Below are positions 15,260-23,766 of a stretch of DNA of 64,000 nt, in pieces (within the stretch, counting starts at the first letter, position 1; every line of letters starts with the position of its first letter). The DNA comes from Robiginitalea sp. SC105 (lineage in GTDB: Bacteria > Bacteroidota > Bacteroidia > Flavobacteriales > Flavobacteriaceae). A program made the position numbers and the translations under genes. The stretch is taken from assembly GCF_014243345.1 (NCBI RefSeq), contig NZ_JACLZF010000002.1:1054001-1118000 (forward strand), given 5' to 3'. The notes beneath the pieces are model-generated. The model was not told the DNA's origin. It was given only the letters and a program-made list of their open reading frames with translations, and did no database searches.

Positions 15260-18016
15260 TTATTTCCTGATACCCAGTTTCTTCATCTTATCGCGAAGCG
15301 TACTGGGTTTCAGGTCCAGCAATTCGGAGGCGCTGTTGTGCCCGGAAATCTTCCAGTCGCATTTCTCCAGCACCTGAATGATGTGATTGCGCTGTATGGA
15401 TTCCAGGGATAAATTATTGGAACGGATCGAAACCCTTGAATTCGGACCCTCCGATTCAAAGCCCGGGATGGTAAGGGTTTCCCCGTTTGACAAAATGGAG
15501 GCCCGTTCGATCAGGTTCTCCAGTTCGCGGATGTTTCCCGGCCAGCTGTAACCTTTCAGTTTTTCCATGGCATGGTCGGAAACGAATTGGATGTTCTTGT
15601 TGTATTCCTTGTTGAACTTGTCCACAAAATGTTCGACGAGGATGGGAATATCCTCCCTGCGTTCCCGTAATGGGGGGACTTCAATCGGGAAAACATTGAG
15701 CCGGAAATACAGGTCTTCCCGGAAATTTTTCCTTTCAATCTCAGCCTTTAGGTTCCGGTTTGTTGCGGCGATAACGCGTACGTCCAGCTTTTTAGGCTGC
15801 CCGGCGCCGACCATTTCTATTTCGCCCTCCTGCAGGAACCTCAGGATCTTGGGTTGCATTTCCACGGGCAGTTCCCCGATTTCGTCCAGGAAAAGCGTTC
15901 CGCCATCAGCCAGCTCGAATTTGCCAACCTTATTGCTGATCGCCCCGGTGAAGGATCCCTTCCTGTGACCGAATAATTCGCTTTCCAGCAATTCCCGGGG
16001 GATAGCCGAGCAATTGACCTTGATCAGCGGCTTGTTGTTCCTGATGCTCAGGTTGTGGATGGCACGCGCCAGCAGCTCCTTTCCGGTACCGGTCTCGCCC
16101 TGCAGTAAGACGGTGGCATGTGTTGCAGCCACTTTTTCCACCTCCGAAAGCACATTGCTGAATGCGGCGCTTCCGTAGACCATTTCCTCAAAATTGAAAA
16201 CGAGATCCAGCTCGTTCCTCAGGTAGATGTTCTCCTGTTCCAGTTTATTGCGCAGGGTAATTAGTTCCGCGTTGGCTAAGGACAGCTCCCTGTTCGACTC
16301 AATGATCAATTGCTCTGCCTTCTGGCGCTCCTGGCTTTCGATAATGAGGGAGACCACATTGGCAATGGAGGTGGCAAATTCCAGGTCATCTGCCGACCAG
16401 CGCCGGGTTTGGCTGCCTACATGTTCAAAACAAATGATCCCGTAATATCCCGTGGTACTGTGCACAAAAACATCCATCAGGGACCTGATGTTATGGGGGA
16501 TCAGGTAGGCCTCCGCAAATTGTTCGGTAACCGGGTTGTTCCTGGCGTCTTCAACTAGGACAGTCTGACTTTTTTCCAGGGCATCAAAATAATTGGGGTA
16601 TTCAGACCTGCTCAGTGAGGCTCCCTCCTGGTGGGTTCCGCTTTCCAGAATATACAGGTCCTCACAATGGATTTCCGTTTTATCCATGTTCAGTCGCCAA
16701 ACGCCCACCCGCCCGACGTCCAGGGTCTCCGCTGCGAGTTGGGTAATTTGTTTCAGGGAGGCTTTCAGCTCATTGCCGACCAGGCTTGCCAGTTTTAGGA
16801 TTACGTCCTTCTTTTTGGTCGACCTGACGGCAATTTCCTCCAGCATTTCCTGCGTGCGGACTTCTTCGGAAATGTCTTTCAGGGTGCCAAAGACGGCGAT
16901 CACAGCCCCGTTGTTGTCCTTAATATTCCCGGCCAGGAAGGTCGCCTGGAATTTATTCCCATTTTTCCGGGTAAACTCCATCGTATGGGGCTGCGCTTTT
17001 CCGCCTGCAACATCCTCTTTCGTTGTCAGGATCTTTTCGAAGTCTTCTGGTTTGGCCATGGGATACGGCATATCCATCTCCAGGATTTCTTCCCGGGTGT
17101 AGCCCAGCATCTCGCAGGCCGATTGGTTTACCATGGTGATACGGCCTTCGAGGTTCAGGATGATCAGCCCTTCCTGCATGGACATGACAAGCTTGTCGGT
17201 AAATTCCTTGGCCAGCTTCAGGTCCAGCTCCGCCTTTTTGCGCTGGGTGATGTCGCGTATGATCCCTATAAGGAATTTGTTGCCCCTGTCATCGACGAAC
17301 CTCGTCTTTTTAGTGGAAATTATCTTGGTTTCACTGCCCCGGACCGTAAGGGTTTCCTCATTCACATTTTCAACACCCGAAGAAATGACGGCCCGGTCTA
17401 TTTTTAAAAAGCTTTCCCTTTCCTCCGGGGAGACGTCTTCGGCCAGGGTTTTACCCAGGACACGGGAGCGCGCCAATCCGAAAAGGCTGCAAAAGGCGTC
17501 ATTAACCAACAGGAGGCGGCTGTTTTCGTCTTTTACGAAAATGGGGTCCCCGATATGGTTCAGAATATTCTCCAGGTATTTTTCATTCTGGATCAAAAGT
17601 TCCCCGGCCCTCTTTTCGGTAGGCAGGTCGTTGAGCATCCCTGCAAGATGCGTACAAAGCCCATCGGACCCGCAAAGGGGTATAAGGGTTGCCAGGGTGC
17701 GTTTTTCGCCGGATTCACCAGAGCCGCCTATTTCCCACCATACCGTTTTTATATGGCTGCTCGCCTCGGCACATTTTTCAAGGGCATGGCTCAGTGCGGG
17801 TTCCTCAATAAAATTCCGCACATCCCGATCGATCACCTCGGATTCGGTAACGCTTAGCTCCTCCAAAAAACGTTTGCTCGCGGCGACGCATGTATACCGG
17901 TTTTCAGGCCGGACCTCCAGGATAAACAGCTGTTGGTTTGTGGGCCCGATAAATTTATCGGCGAGCCCGAAGCTGAGGGTAAGTTCGTCTAGAAGTGTTT
18001 TCCGCGGTTTCTTCAC
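15260..18016 (-). CDS. PAS-GAF sigma-54-dependent transcriptional activator
   Basis: The 918-residue protein starts with GTG. The N-terminal 130 residues are a divergent PAS-like region. Two PAS/PAC domains follow ('FVKDENSRLLLVNDAFCSLFG', 'GLIILNLEGRITMVNQSACEML'), then a GAF domain (about 390-540) and a coiled coil. The AAA+ sigma-54 interaction domain has Walker A 'GETGTGKE' (near 640), loop 'GSFTGA' (GAFTGA with Ala to Ser), Walker B 'GGTLFLDEIGELP' and an arginine-finger region. A Fis-type helix-turn-helix ends the protein ('SASELLDLKPSTLRDKMKKLG'). There is no transmembrane segment, so the sensor is cytoplasmic. It likely activates sigma-54 promoters by ATP hydrolysis, probably including the operon 160 bp downstream. 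Confidence 0.93.
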   Translation of the reverse strand: MKKPRKTLLDELTLSFGLADKFIGPTNQQLFILEVRPENRYTCVAASKRFLEELSVTESEVIDRDVRNFIEEPALSHALEKCAEASSHIKTVWWEIGGSGESGEKRTLATLIPLCGSDGLCTHLAGMLNDLPTEKRAGELLIQNEKYLENILNHIGDPIFVKDENSRLLLVNDAFCSLFGLARSRVLGKTLAEDVSPEERESFLKIDRAVISSGVENVNEETLTVRGSETKIISTKKTRFVDDRGNKFLIGIIRDITQRKKAELDLKLAKEFTDKLVMSMQEGLIILNLEGRITMVNQSACEMLGYTREEILEMDMPYPMAKPEDFEKILTTKEDVAGGKAQPHTMEFTRKNGNKFQATFLAGNIKDNNGAVIAVFGTLKDISEEVRTQEMLEEIAVRSTKKKDVILKLASLVGNELKASLKQITQLAAETLDVGRVGVWRLNMDKTEIHCEDLYILESGTHQEGASLSRSEYPNYFDALEKSQTVLVEDARNNPVTEQFAEAYLIPHNIRSLMDVFVHSTTGYYGIICFEHVGSQTRRWSADDLEFATSIANVVSLIIESQERQKAEQLIIESNRELSLANAELITLRNKLEQENIYLRNELDLVFNFEEMVYGSAAFSNVLSEVEKVAATHATVLLQGETGTGKELLARAIHNLSIRNNKPLIKVNCSAIPRELLESELFGHRKGSFTGAISNKVGKFELADGGTLFLDEIGELPVEMQPKILRFLQEGEIEMVGAGQPKKLDVRVIAATNRNLKAEIERKNFREDLYFRLNVFPIEVPPLRERREDIPILVEHFVDKFNKEYNKNIQFVSDHAMEKLKGYSWPGNIRELENLIERASILSNGETLTIPGFESEGPNSRVSIRSNNLSLESIQRNHIIQVLEKCDWKISGHNSASELLDLKPSTLRDKMKKLGIRK

Positions 18017-18429
18017 TGTGGACGGCTATTTCCTGTGTTTAGTTAAAAAAGATACTCAAATAATTGATACCCTTGCGGCCGATATTTCCAGGTGGATGTA
18101 AAACCGAGGGATATTTGTCGTAACTTTGCCTCGTAAAATAACAGGCACCTGCCTTCGCCATTTCTGACCAAGATTAGATTTAATATCCGCTCTCTCAGTT
18201 TTCGTTTCTCAGCTGCCACAATTTAATTAGTATTCAACAACACCCTAGCCGGTAGCCCGGGAAACGACCCACACCCATTTCAACATCTGGGAATACGATC
18301 GCGCCAGAGGCCATAAGCCTCAGGCAAACCGGAATGCATCGCTTCCCAGGGGAGCTTTAAAGACCCCTGGCAAATAAAAACTGCATCCCGCCTTTCCGTT
18401 AAAACGAACGCTGCCTGCAACCCTTATAT
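18017..18429 (+). other. Intergenic region with long structured leader of the DEAD-box helicase
   Basis: These 413 bases separate divergent genes. From a -7 element at 18121 a leader of about 295 nt would run to the helicase ATG. It contains hairpins GAGGC-CATAA-GCCTC (18307-18321) and CCAGGGG/CCCCTGG with an 11-nt loop (18346-18370). Long structured leaders are known for cold-induced helicase and csp mRNAs; that this one is regulatory is inference. Confidence 0.4.
18121..18128 (+). promoter_or_regulatory. Promoter -7 element of the DEAD-box helicase gene
   Basis: TAACTTTG matches TAnnTTTG exactly. No good TTTG is present 19-21 nt upstream, so this is a partial promoter call. Confidence 0.45.
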
Positions 18430-19554
18430 ATGAAAGATAAAAACCTGAAACTTATACATCCCATCGTCCGTGCCATCACAGAGGCCGGGCACTCCAAAGC
18501 CACTGAAATCCAGTCGCGCGCCATCCCCCATATCCTGGAGGGACGGGACGTTATCGGCTGTGCGCAGACCGGCACCGGTAAAACCGGGGCCTTTGCGATC
18601 CCGGTACTCCAGCAACTCAGTGGCAACCACGGGAACCGGAAGGATATCCGTGCCCTGGTACTTACCCCGACACGGGAACTCGCCATTCAGGTGGAGGAAA
18701 ACTTCAAATTATACGGCCGCTACCTGCCCCTGAAATCCACGCCGATTTTCGGAGGCGTCCCCCAGGGCAAACAAACACGGGCCCTCGAACGGGGCGCCCA
18801 GATACTGATCGCAACCCCCGGCCGACTGCTGGATCTGATGCAACAAGGCCATATAGACCTTTCGCGCATTGAGATACTGGTCCTCGACGAAGCCGACCGG
18901 ATGCTGGATATGGGCTTTGTACATGATGTCAAGCGCATCATGTCCAAACTCCCGGCCCAAAAGCAAATCCTATTTTTCTCGGCAACCATGCCGCCGGCCA
19001 TCCGCAAATTTGCGATGTCCATCCTCAACCAACCGGCCGAGGTAATCGTGGCGCCCGTATCCTCCACGGCAGATACCATCCGCCAGTCGGTCTACTATGT
19101 GGAAAAGCACGACAAAAAGGACTTGCTGATCAAATTACTCGGACGATCCATTGAGGACCGGTCCCTGGTTTTTACCCGTACCAAACATGGGGCAGACCGT
19201 CTGGTGAAGCAATTGGGCCGTTCCGGCATCCATGCGGCAGCCATCCACGGGAACAAATCCCAGAATGCGCGCCAACGCGCTCTCAACGACTTTAAGAACA
19301 GTGATGTCCGGGTGCTCATTGCCACCGACATCGCTGCAAGGGGTATCGATATCGAGCAATTGCCCTTTATCGTGAATTACGAACTGCCCAATGTGCCGGA
19401 GACTTATGTACACCGGATCGGGCGTACGGGAAGGGCCGGGTTAACCGGACATGCCATCTCGTTCTGTGACAACTCCGAACGGGTGGACCTGAAAAACATA
19501 CAACAACTGATCGGTTTTAAAATCCCGGTCGAAAAAGAAGGTGCCCTGACCTGA
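18430..19554 (+). CDS. DEAD-box ATP-dependent RNA helicase (RhlE type)
   Basis: This 374-residue protein holds the two RecA-like helicase domains with almost no C-terminal tail. Motifs in order are Q motif 'KATEIQSRAIPHIL', I 'AQTGTGKT', Ia 'PTRELA', II 'VLDEADRMLDMGF', III 'FSATMP', IV 'SLVFTRTKHGADRL', V 'ATDIAARGIDI' and VI 'YVHRIGRTGRAG'. It unwinds RNA duplexes with ATP in ribosome assembly or RNA decay; RhlE-type helicases in flavobacteria often act in the cold. A cold-shock protein gene follows 110 bp downstream on the same strand, which supports a cold-response role. Confidence 0.95.
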   Translation: MKDKNLKLIHPIVRAITEAGHSKATEIQSRAIPHILEGRDVIGCAQTGTGKTGAFAIPVLQQLSGNHGNRKDIRALVLTPTRELAIQVEENFKLYGRYLPLKSTPIFGGVPQGKQTRALERGAQILIATPGRLLDLMQQGHIDLSRIEILVLDEADRMLDMGFVHDVKRIMSKLPAQKQILFFSATMPPAIRKFAMSILNQPAEVIVAPVSSTADTIRQSVYYVEKHDKKDLLIKLLGRSIEDRSLVFTRTKHGADRLVKQLGRSGIHAAAIHGNKSQNARQRALNDFKNSDVRVLIATDIAARGIDIEQLPFIVNYELPNVPETYVHRIGRTGRAGLTGHAISFCDNSERVDLKNIQQLIGFKIPVEKEGALT

Positions 19555-19664
19555 AACAGGAACGGGCAGGCCATAAGCAGGTTTTGCCCCAAGTAAAATA
19601 CCGGGTTGCCAACAAACAGATAACCGGCGGCCCACTTCATAAACAACAATTAATATTTATTACA

Positions 19665-19856
19665 ATGCAAAAAGGAACAGTTAAATTTTTCAATGAGGCC
19701 AAAGGATACGGTTTTATCACCGGTGTTGAAGGCAAGGACGTATTCGTACACGCTTCCGGGCTTGAAGAAGAGATCCGTGAAAACGACGAAGTATACTTCG
19801 AGGTTGAGCAGGGCAAAAAAGGCCCCAGCGCGGTGAATGTGCGTATCGCTGACTAA
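19665..19856 (+). CDS. Cold-shock domain protein (CspA family)
   Basis: The 63-residue protein is a single cold-shock domain with RNP1 'KGYGFIT' and RNP2 'DVFVHASG', beginning 'MQKGTVKFFNE'. ATG at 19665 was chosen because the family starts there; the frame upstream to 19584 is only open by chance. It binds single-stranded RNA and acts as an RNA chaperone. It follows the DEAD-box helicase and ends before a strong UUCG-loop terminator. Confidence 0.95.
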   Translation: MQKGTVKFFNEAKGYGFITGVEGKDVFVHASGLEEEIRENDEVYFEVEQGKKGPSAVNVRIAD

Positions 19857-19888
19857 GCACACACCGATACCGCATATCGAAATGATCA

Positions 19889-19918
19889 CAGGGCTCCTTC
19901 GGGAGCCCTGTTTGTTTT
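19889..19918 (+). terminator. Rho-independent terminator after the csp gene
   Basis: A perfect 9-bp stem CAGGGCTCC / GGAGCCCTG closed by a TTCG tetraloop is followed by TTTGTTTT. Confidence 0.9.
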
Positions 19919-19951
19919 CAGGGGTTTGCCACCTATAAAACCTCGTTAAAT

Positions 19952-21580
19952 ATGCAGAAATCCCCGGAAAAATGGGGATATTTGAAAAAAAAGATGCAAA
20001 AGGAAATCGAACGGGGGCAAATTGCTTCAGGCGATGCTGCCGAGGTAGGAGAAATGCCCGGGATTAATAAGAAGACAATGAACATGCAGGAAGATTTCGA
20101 TGTTTTTATCAGCCGGTTCAGCACCGGATTGCGGAATGTTTTCCACAGCGAGCATAATATCGATGCGCTGAGCCTCAAACGAGGCCTGCCCGATCCCGTG
20201 TGGGACGATATCATGGGCATGAAGCCGCTTTCTGTCGCCATTCCCACCGAATTCGGAGGCCGCGGGCTGCATGTAAAGGAATGCCTGGGAATCCTCTCGG
20301 CCGCCTCCTACGAGTCCCTGCCCTTGTCCCTGACCTTCGGGATCAACATTGCCCTGTTCCTGGAACCCCTGGCCAAATATGGGCATCCGGAGATACAGGC
20401 AGGGATCTTCAGGCGCTTTTTGGAGGAAAAGGCCATGGGCGGGCTGATGATTACCGAGCCCGATTACGGCAGCGATGCGCTCAACATGCAGACCCACTAT
20501 ACCCAAACGGATACCGGGTACCGCCTCAAGGGCAAAAAGCACTGGCAGGGCCTGACGGGGATGGCCGATTACTGGATTGTCGCGGCCCGCAAAAAAACAG
20601 AAGCCGGAGACCTTGCCCGGGACATCGACTTTTTTGTCACGGACGAAAGCCGGCCCGACCAGCAAATCCAGGTCGAAAAATATTTTAACAACCTGGGCCT
20701 TTACATGATCCCTTACGGGTTGAACAACCTGAATCTGGAAGTGCCTGAAAACCAAAAGCTTCAGCAGCCCAGCACAGGCATCAAAATGATGCTGGATATC
20801 CTGCACCGTAGCCGGTTGCAATTCCCGGGGATGGCCATGGGCTTTATCCACCGGATGCTCGACGAAGCCCTTACCCAATGCGACCAGCGACTGATAGCTG
20901 GAAAAAAATTATCGGAACTGGACTCGGTGCGCTACCAGCTTTCCAGGATACAGGCCGCTTACAGCTTGTGCTCCGGGATGTGCGCCCGCAGCGCCGGGAT
21001 GAGCGGCATTGAACACGAGCTCGCAACCCAGGGGATGGAGGCCAATATCATGAAGGCCTTTGTGACGGACCTGATGCAGGAATCCGCACAGATCTGTGTG
21101 CAACTCAACGGATCCGCCGGATACAAACTGGACCACGTGGCGGGCAGGGGCATCATCGACAGCCGCCCTTTCCAGATTTTTGAAGGCTCCAACGAAATGC
21201 TTTATACCCAGATAGCCGAAGGGGTGCTCAAGGCTATGAAAAGAAGCAAGGATACACAACTGTTGCGGTATTTACAATCGGATGTGCTCACCGAGCAGAC
21301 CGCCGGGCATTTCAGCAAGATGCTCGATTTTCAACTGCCCGCGGAAGTTGCCCAGCGCCAATTGGTTACTCTGGGCCGCATCGTAGCCCGGGTGGCATCC
21401 CTGCAGTATGTCTCCGTGATGGCAGACCGGGGCTTCCGGAAGGACCTTTTCGAGAATTGCCGCAAGCATATGGTGATGGATGTGAAACAACTGGTGTCCA
21501 ACCTCCGCGAATTTAATGATGCAGGGCCCGTAATGGAATACCGGGAGAATTCGGACTGGATGCAGTTTACAGGCGCATAG
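19952..21580 (+). CDS. Acyl-CoA dehydrogenase family protein
   Basis: The 542-residue FAD enzyme has the ACAD signature in 'GGLMITEPDYGSDALNMQT' and the C-terminal flavin/substrate segment 'RPFQIFEGSNEMLYTQIAE'. These enzymes insert the alpha-beta double bond in acyl-CoA and pass electrons to ETF. The protein is longer than the usual 380-400 residues because of an extended C-terminal helical region ('LPAEVAQRQLVTLGRIVARVASLQYVS...'). The first ATG is at 19952; ATGs at 19994 and 20078 are possible, and the conserved N-domain begins after the latter. It stands alone between the csp terminator and a convergent LuxR gene, so its acyl substrate is not indicated. Confidence 0.9.
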   Translation: MQKSPEKWGYLKKKMQKEIERGQIASGDAAEVGEMPGINKKTMNMQEDFDVFISRFSTGLRNVFHSEHNIDALSLKRGLPDPVWDDIMGMKPLSVAIPTEFGGRGLHVKECLGILSAASYESLPLSLTFGINIALFLEPLAKYGHPEIQAGIFRRFLEEKAMGGLMITEPDYGSDALNMQTHYTQTDTGYRLKGKKHWQGLTGMADYWIVAARKKTEAGDLARDIDFFVTDESRPDQQIQVEKYFNNLGLYMIPYGLNNLNLEVPENQKLQQPSTGIKMMLDILHRSRLQFPGMAMGFIHRMLDEALTQCDQRLIAGKKLSELDSVRYQLSRIQAAYSLCSGMCARSAGMSGIEHELATQGMEANIMKAFVTDLMQESAQICVQLNGSAGYKLDHVAGRGIIDSRPFQIFEGSNEMLYTQIAEGVLKAMKRSKDTQLLRYLQSDVLTEQTAGHFSKMLDFQLPAEVAQRQLVTLGRIVARVASLQYVSVMADRGFRKDLFENCRKHMVMDVKQLVSNLREFNDAGPVMEYRENSDWMQFTGA

Positions 21581-21681
21581 GGTGTTTTGGCCCTTTGTGG
21601 AAGCCGGTCCTATTTCATGAATTTTACTCAACCCTACCTAACGCAATCCAACCCAGCCAGCGGGATCCGGGCAGCGCTTTG

Positions 21682-22629
21682 TTACCCATTGAGCAGCTGC
21701 ACGAGTTTCAGGCGGCTGTTGATGCCGATTTTGGTGTAGATGCGGTGGGTGTGGTCCTTAACCGTCTGCAGGCTGATAAACAATTCGTCGGCTATTTGCT
21801 GGTTGGTCTTTCCCTCGCAAATTTTGCCAATAACCTCCTCCTCCCGGGGAGATATGCCGTACCGGTCTACCAGCAGCCTTAAATTTTCGACATTTGTGGC
21901 CTCTGCAAACACCGGCTGGAAAAGCCTGTCCGAAAACCTGTAGACATACAAAAAAGGGAGTGCGGCAGACAAGAAATACAAGACCAGCCCGGCCGCAGCA
22001 AGAGACGCCTGCATATGGTAAAGAAGCAGCGCACCCCCCCGGATCGGCAGGGCCAGCAGGGTAAGCCCCCCAAAAACCTTGAGGATGGATTCTTGCGGCC
22101 GCCCCGCTTTTCTCGAGAACCCCCAGATGCATGTGCACGCCCAGAAGGTAAATAGTGCATCCGGCCAGATCATTACACCCGTAAGCAGGTCGGCGACTAC
22201 CCGTAAGGGCCCGGCGGGGGTGGGCCAGGCCGGGAAGAACAGGAAAGCGGCAAGCGGGAGGGCCAGCCCCAGGATCCCGGCATACCAGGAATAGGCAGCC
22301 GGCACGCGCCCCGAACCCCCCAGGGCATGCGGGATGGTCCCGAACACCAACCAGCCGATGGCAGCAAAAGGCATGGCCAGCAATGGGAGCCACCGGGTCG
22401 CCCCGGCGGTAGCTTCCGGCCCGGCTCCACCCAGAAACATGAGTTCCCGAAGGCCCAGGGGTCCCCAAAGTGCATAGAAGGCAAAGGCATAGAAACTGAC
22501 GAGGTAATAAAAGTACCTTTTGTGAAAGAGGGAATTATAGGTTGCAACCGTTTGCCGGCTCATCCAGATACTCCCCAGGGCCAAAGCCGAACAGAGGATA
22601 AAAGCCGCAATAAAGAACAAGTTGGTCAA
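21682..22629 (-). CDS. Membrane-anchored LuxR-type transcriptional regulator
   Basis: The 315-residue protein begins at a TTG codon ('MTNLFFIAAFIL'). About residues 1-235 form seven or so hydrophobic helices, and the C-terminal 65 residues are a LuxR/GerE helix-turn-helix: 'ISPREEEVIGKICEGKTNQQIADELFISLQTVKDHTHRIYTKIGINSR'. A polytopic sensor fused to a LuxR domain recurs in flavobacteria; the signal is unknown. It is transcribed toward the acyl-CoA dehydrogenase and divergently from the membrane protein at 22777, about 150 bp away, which it could regulate. Confidence 0.88.
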   Translation of the reverse strand: MTNLFFIAAFILCSALALGSIWMSRQTVATYNSLFHKRYFYYLVSFYAFAFYALWGPLGLRELMFLGGAGPEATAGATRWLPLLAMPFAAIGWLVFGTIPHALGGSGRVPAAYSWYAGILGLALPLAAFLFFPAWPTPAGPLRVVADLLTGVMIWPDALFTFWACTCIWGFSRKAGRPQESILKVFGGLTLLALPIRGGALLLYHMQASLAAAGLVLYFLSAALPFLYVYRFSDRLFQPVFAEATNVENLRLLVDRYGISPREEEVIGKICEGKTNQQIADELFISLQTVKDHTHRIYTKIGINSRLKLVQLLNG

Positions 22630-22776
22630 TGTGGTTGTTTAACGGTTTAAAAGTAGCCAAAATGCCCCGCCTTCTAGTCCCTACTTCCGTAGTGTTTTTC
22701 AATTCACTACCAAAGTTGGATGCGTAGGGGAGGCCAACAGCTTACTTTAGCACTAAAACCTGTAATTGTGGATACC

Positions 22777-23445
22777 ATGCAATCATTTCCCCGTCCCGGC
22801 CTTTCCGAAAGTTACAGTTACGGCTGGCAACAAATGCTCAAATCCTTCCTGCCGCTTCTCCTGCTGGTTGTTTTCCTTGCCTTTGCCGATGCGCCTACAT
22901 CCGTTTTTCGTGATGAGGACTGGGGAGAATCGCTTTTGTCCCCTTTGCTCCATATGGTAGCAGTTGCATATGCCATGCTGGTATTGCCGGTATTCAACTA
23001 TGGGGGCGATCTCCTATTTGTGCGTGCGGTCCGGGAGGAGCCCCTGGAGGTCGAGGCTGTCATACAGGGGTTCAGGGAGAACTACGTCCATATCGTGCTG
23101 GCGCACCTGCTGGCCACTGCCCTGATCGTACTGGGTTTCGTATTCCTGATTGTCCCGGGTATTATCCTGGCCTGCAGGTTGGTCTTTGTGTCCTACCTGG
23201 TCATGGATAAAAGACTGGAACCCATAGCAGCCATTGAGAAGAGTTGGGAAATGACGAGAGGGCAGGGCCTGCGGATTTTCGGGATGGGCCTTCTGGCCAT
23301 CCCGGTCTTTATCCTGGGGCTACTTTGCCTGGGGGTGGGCGCCCTGGTATCCGTTATGTGGATAAAATCGGCCTTCGCCAGTTTGTACTATGCTACAGAC
23401 CTCCTGCAGCAAGAGCAGGACGATCCATACCGGGTCCGCGATTGA
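22777..23445 (+). CDS. Polytopic membrane protein of unknown function
   Basis: The 222-residue protein (ATG at 22777) has about four to five transmembrane helices: 'FLPLLLLVVFLAFADA', 'LLHMVAVAYAMLVLPVF', 'IVLAHLLATALIVLGFVFLIVPGIILACRLVF', 'IFGMGLLAIPVFILGLLCLGVGALVSVMW'. The 'VPGIILACRLVFVSYLVMDKRLEPIAAIEKSWEMTRG' stretch resembles the glycerophosphodiester-phosphodiesterase membrane-domain/DUF975-like families. No catalytic motif is visible. It is divergent from the LuxR membrane regulator. Confidence 0.8.
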   Translation: MQSFPRPGLSESYSYGWQQMLKSFLPLLLLVVFLAFADAPTSVFRDEDWGESLLSPLLHMVAVAYAMLVLPVFNYGGDLLFVRAVREEPLEVEAVIQGFRENYVHIVLAHLLATALIVLGFVFLIVPGIILACRLVFVSYLVMDKRLEPIAAIEKSWEMTRGQGLRIFGMGLLAIPVFILGLLCLGVGALVSVMWIKSAFASLYYATDLLQQEQDDPYRVRD

Positions 23446-23766
23446 TTTCCCCTCGGCGCAAAAAAGCCCGGGGATTTATACGAAACCTGTTTTCCAGGGT
23501 TCAGTTTGCCAGGATATTTATCGATAAACGGTCAAATATTTCGATCAAAATACCCCTGGAACCCGCTTCCCTTTCCCTGTCATTTTAAAACCAGGTCTTT
23601 GGTCGTGAGAACCGTGTGTTTTCCCGAAACTGTGAATTATTGACAGGGATTATTCCATTTTTTAACAAAAATCTCAGTGTTTTTCCCAAAAACCTGTGAA
23701 AAATTCATAAGGATTTCCTGCCCTCACTTTTGACATTTGACTCACAAAACCCAAAATCTGTGTGTT
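23446..23766 (+). other. Intergenic region with imperfect direct repeats upstream of the PD40 gene
   Basis: This 321-base stretch has no gene. It contains the 12-bp palindrome TTTATCGATAAA (23517-23528) and two imperfect direct repeats 61 bp apart, starting GTGTTTTCCCGAAACTGTGAA (23616) and GTGTTTTTCCCAAAAACCTG (23677). These are possible activator sites for the PD40/PorP operon. No clear TAnnTTTG was found. Confidence 0.4.
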
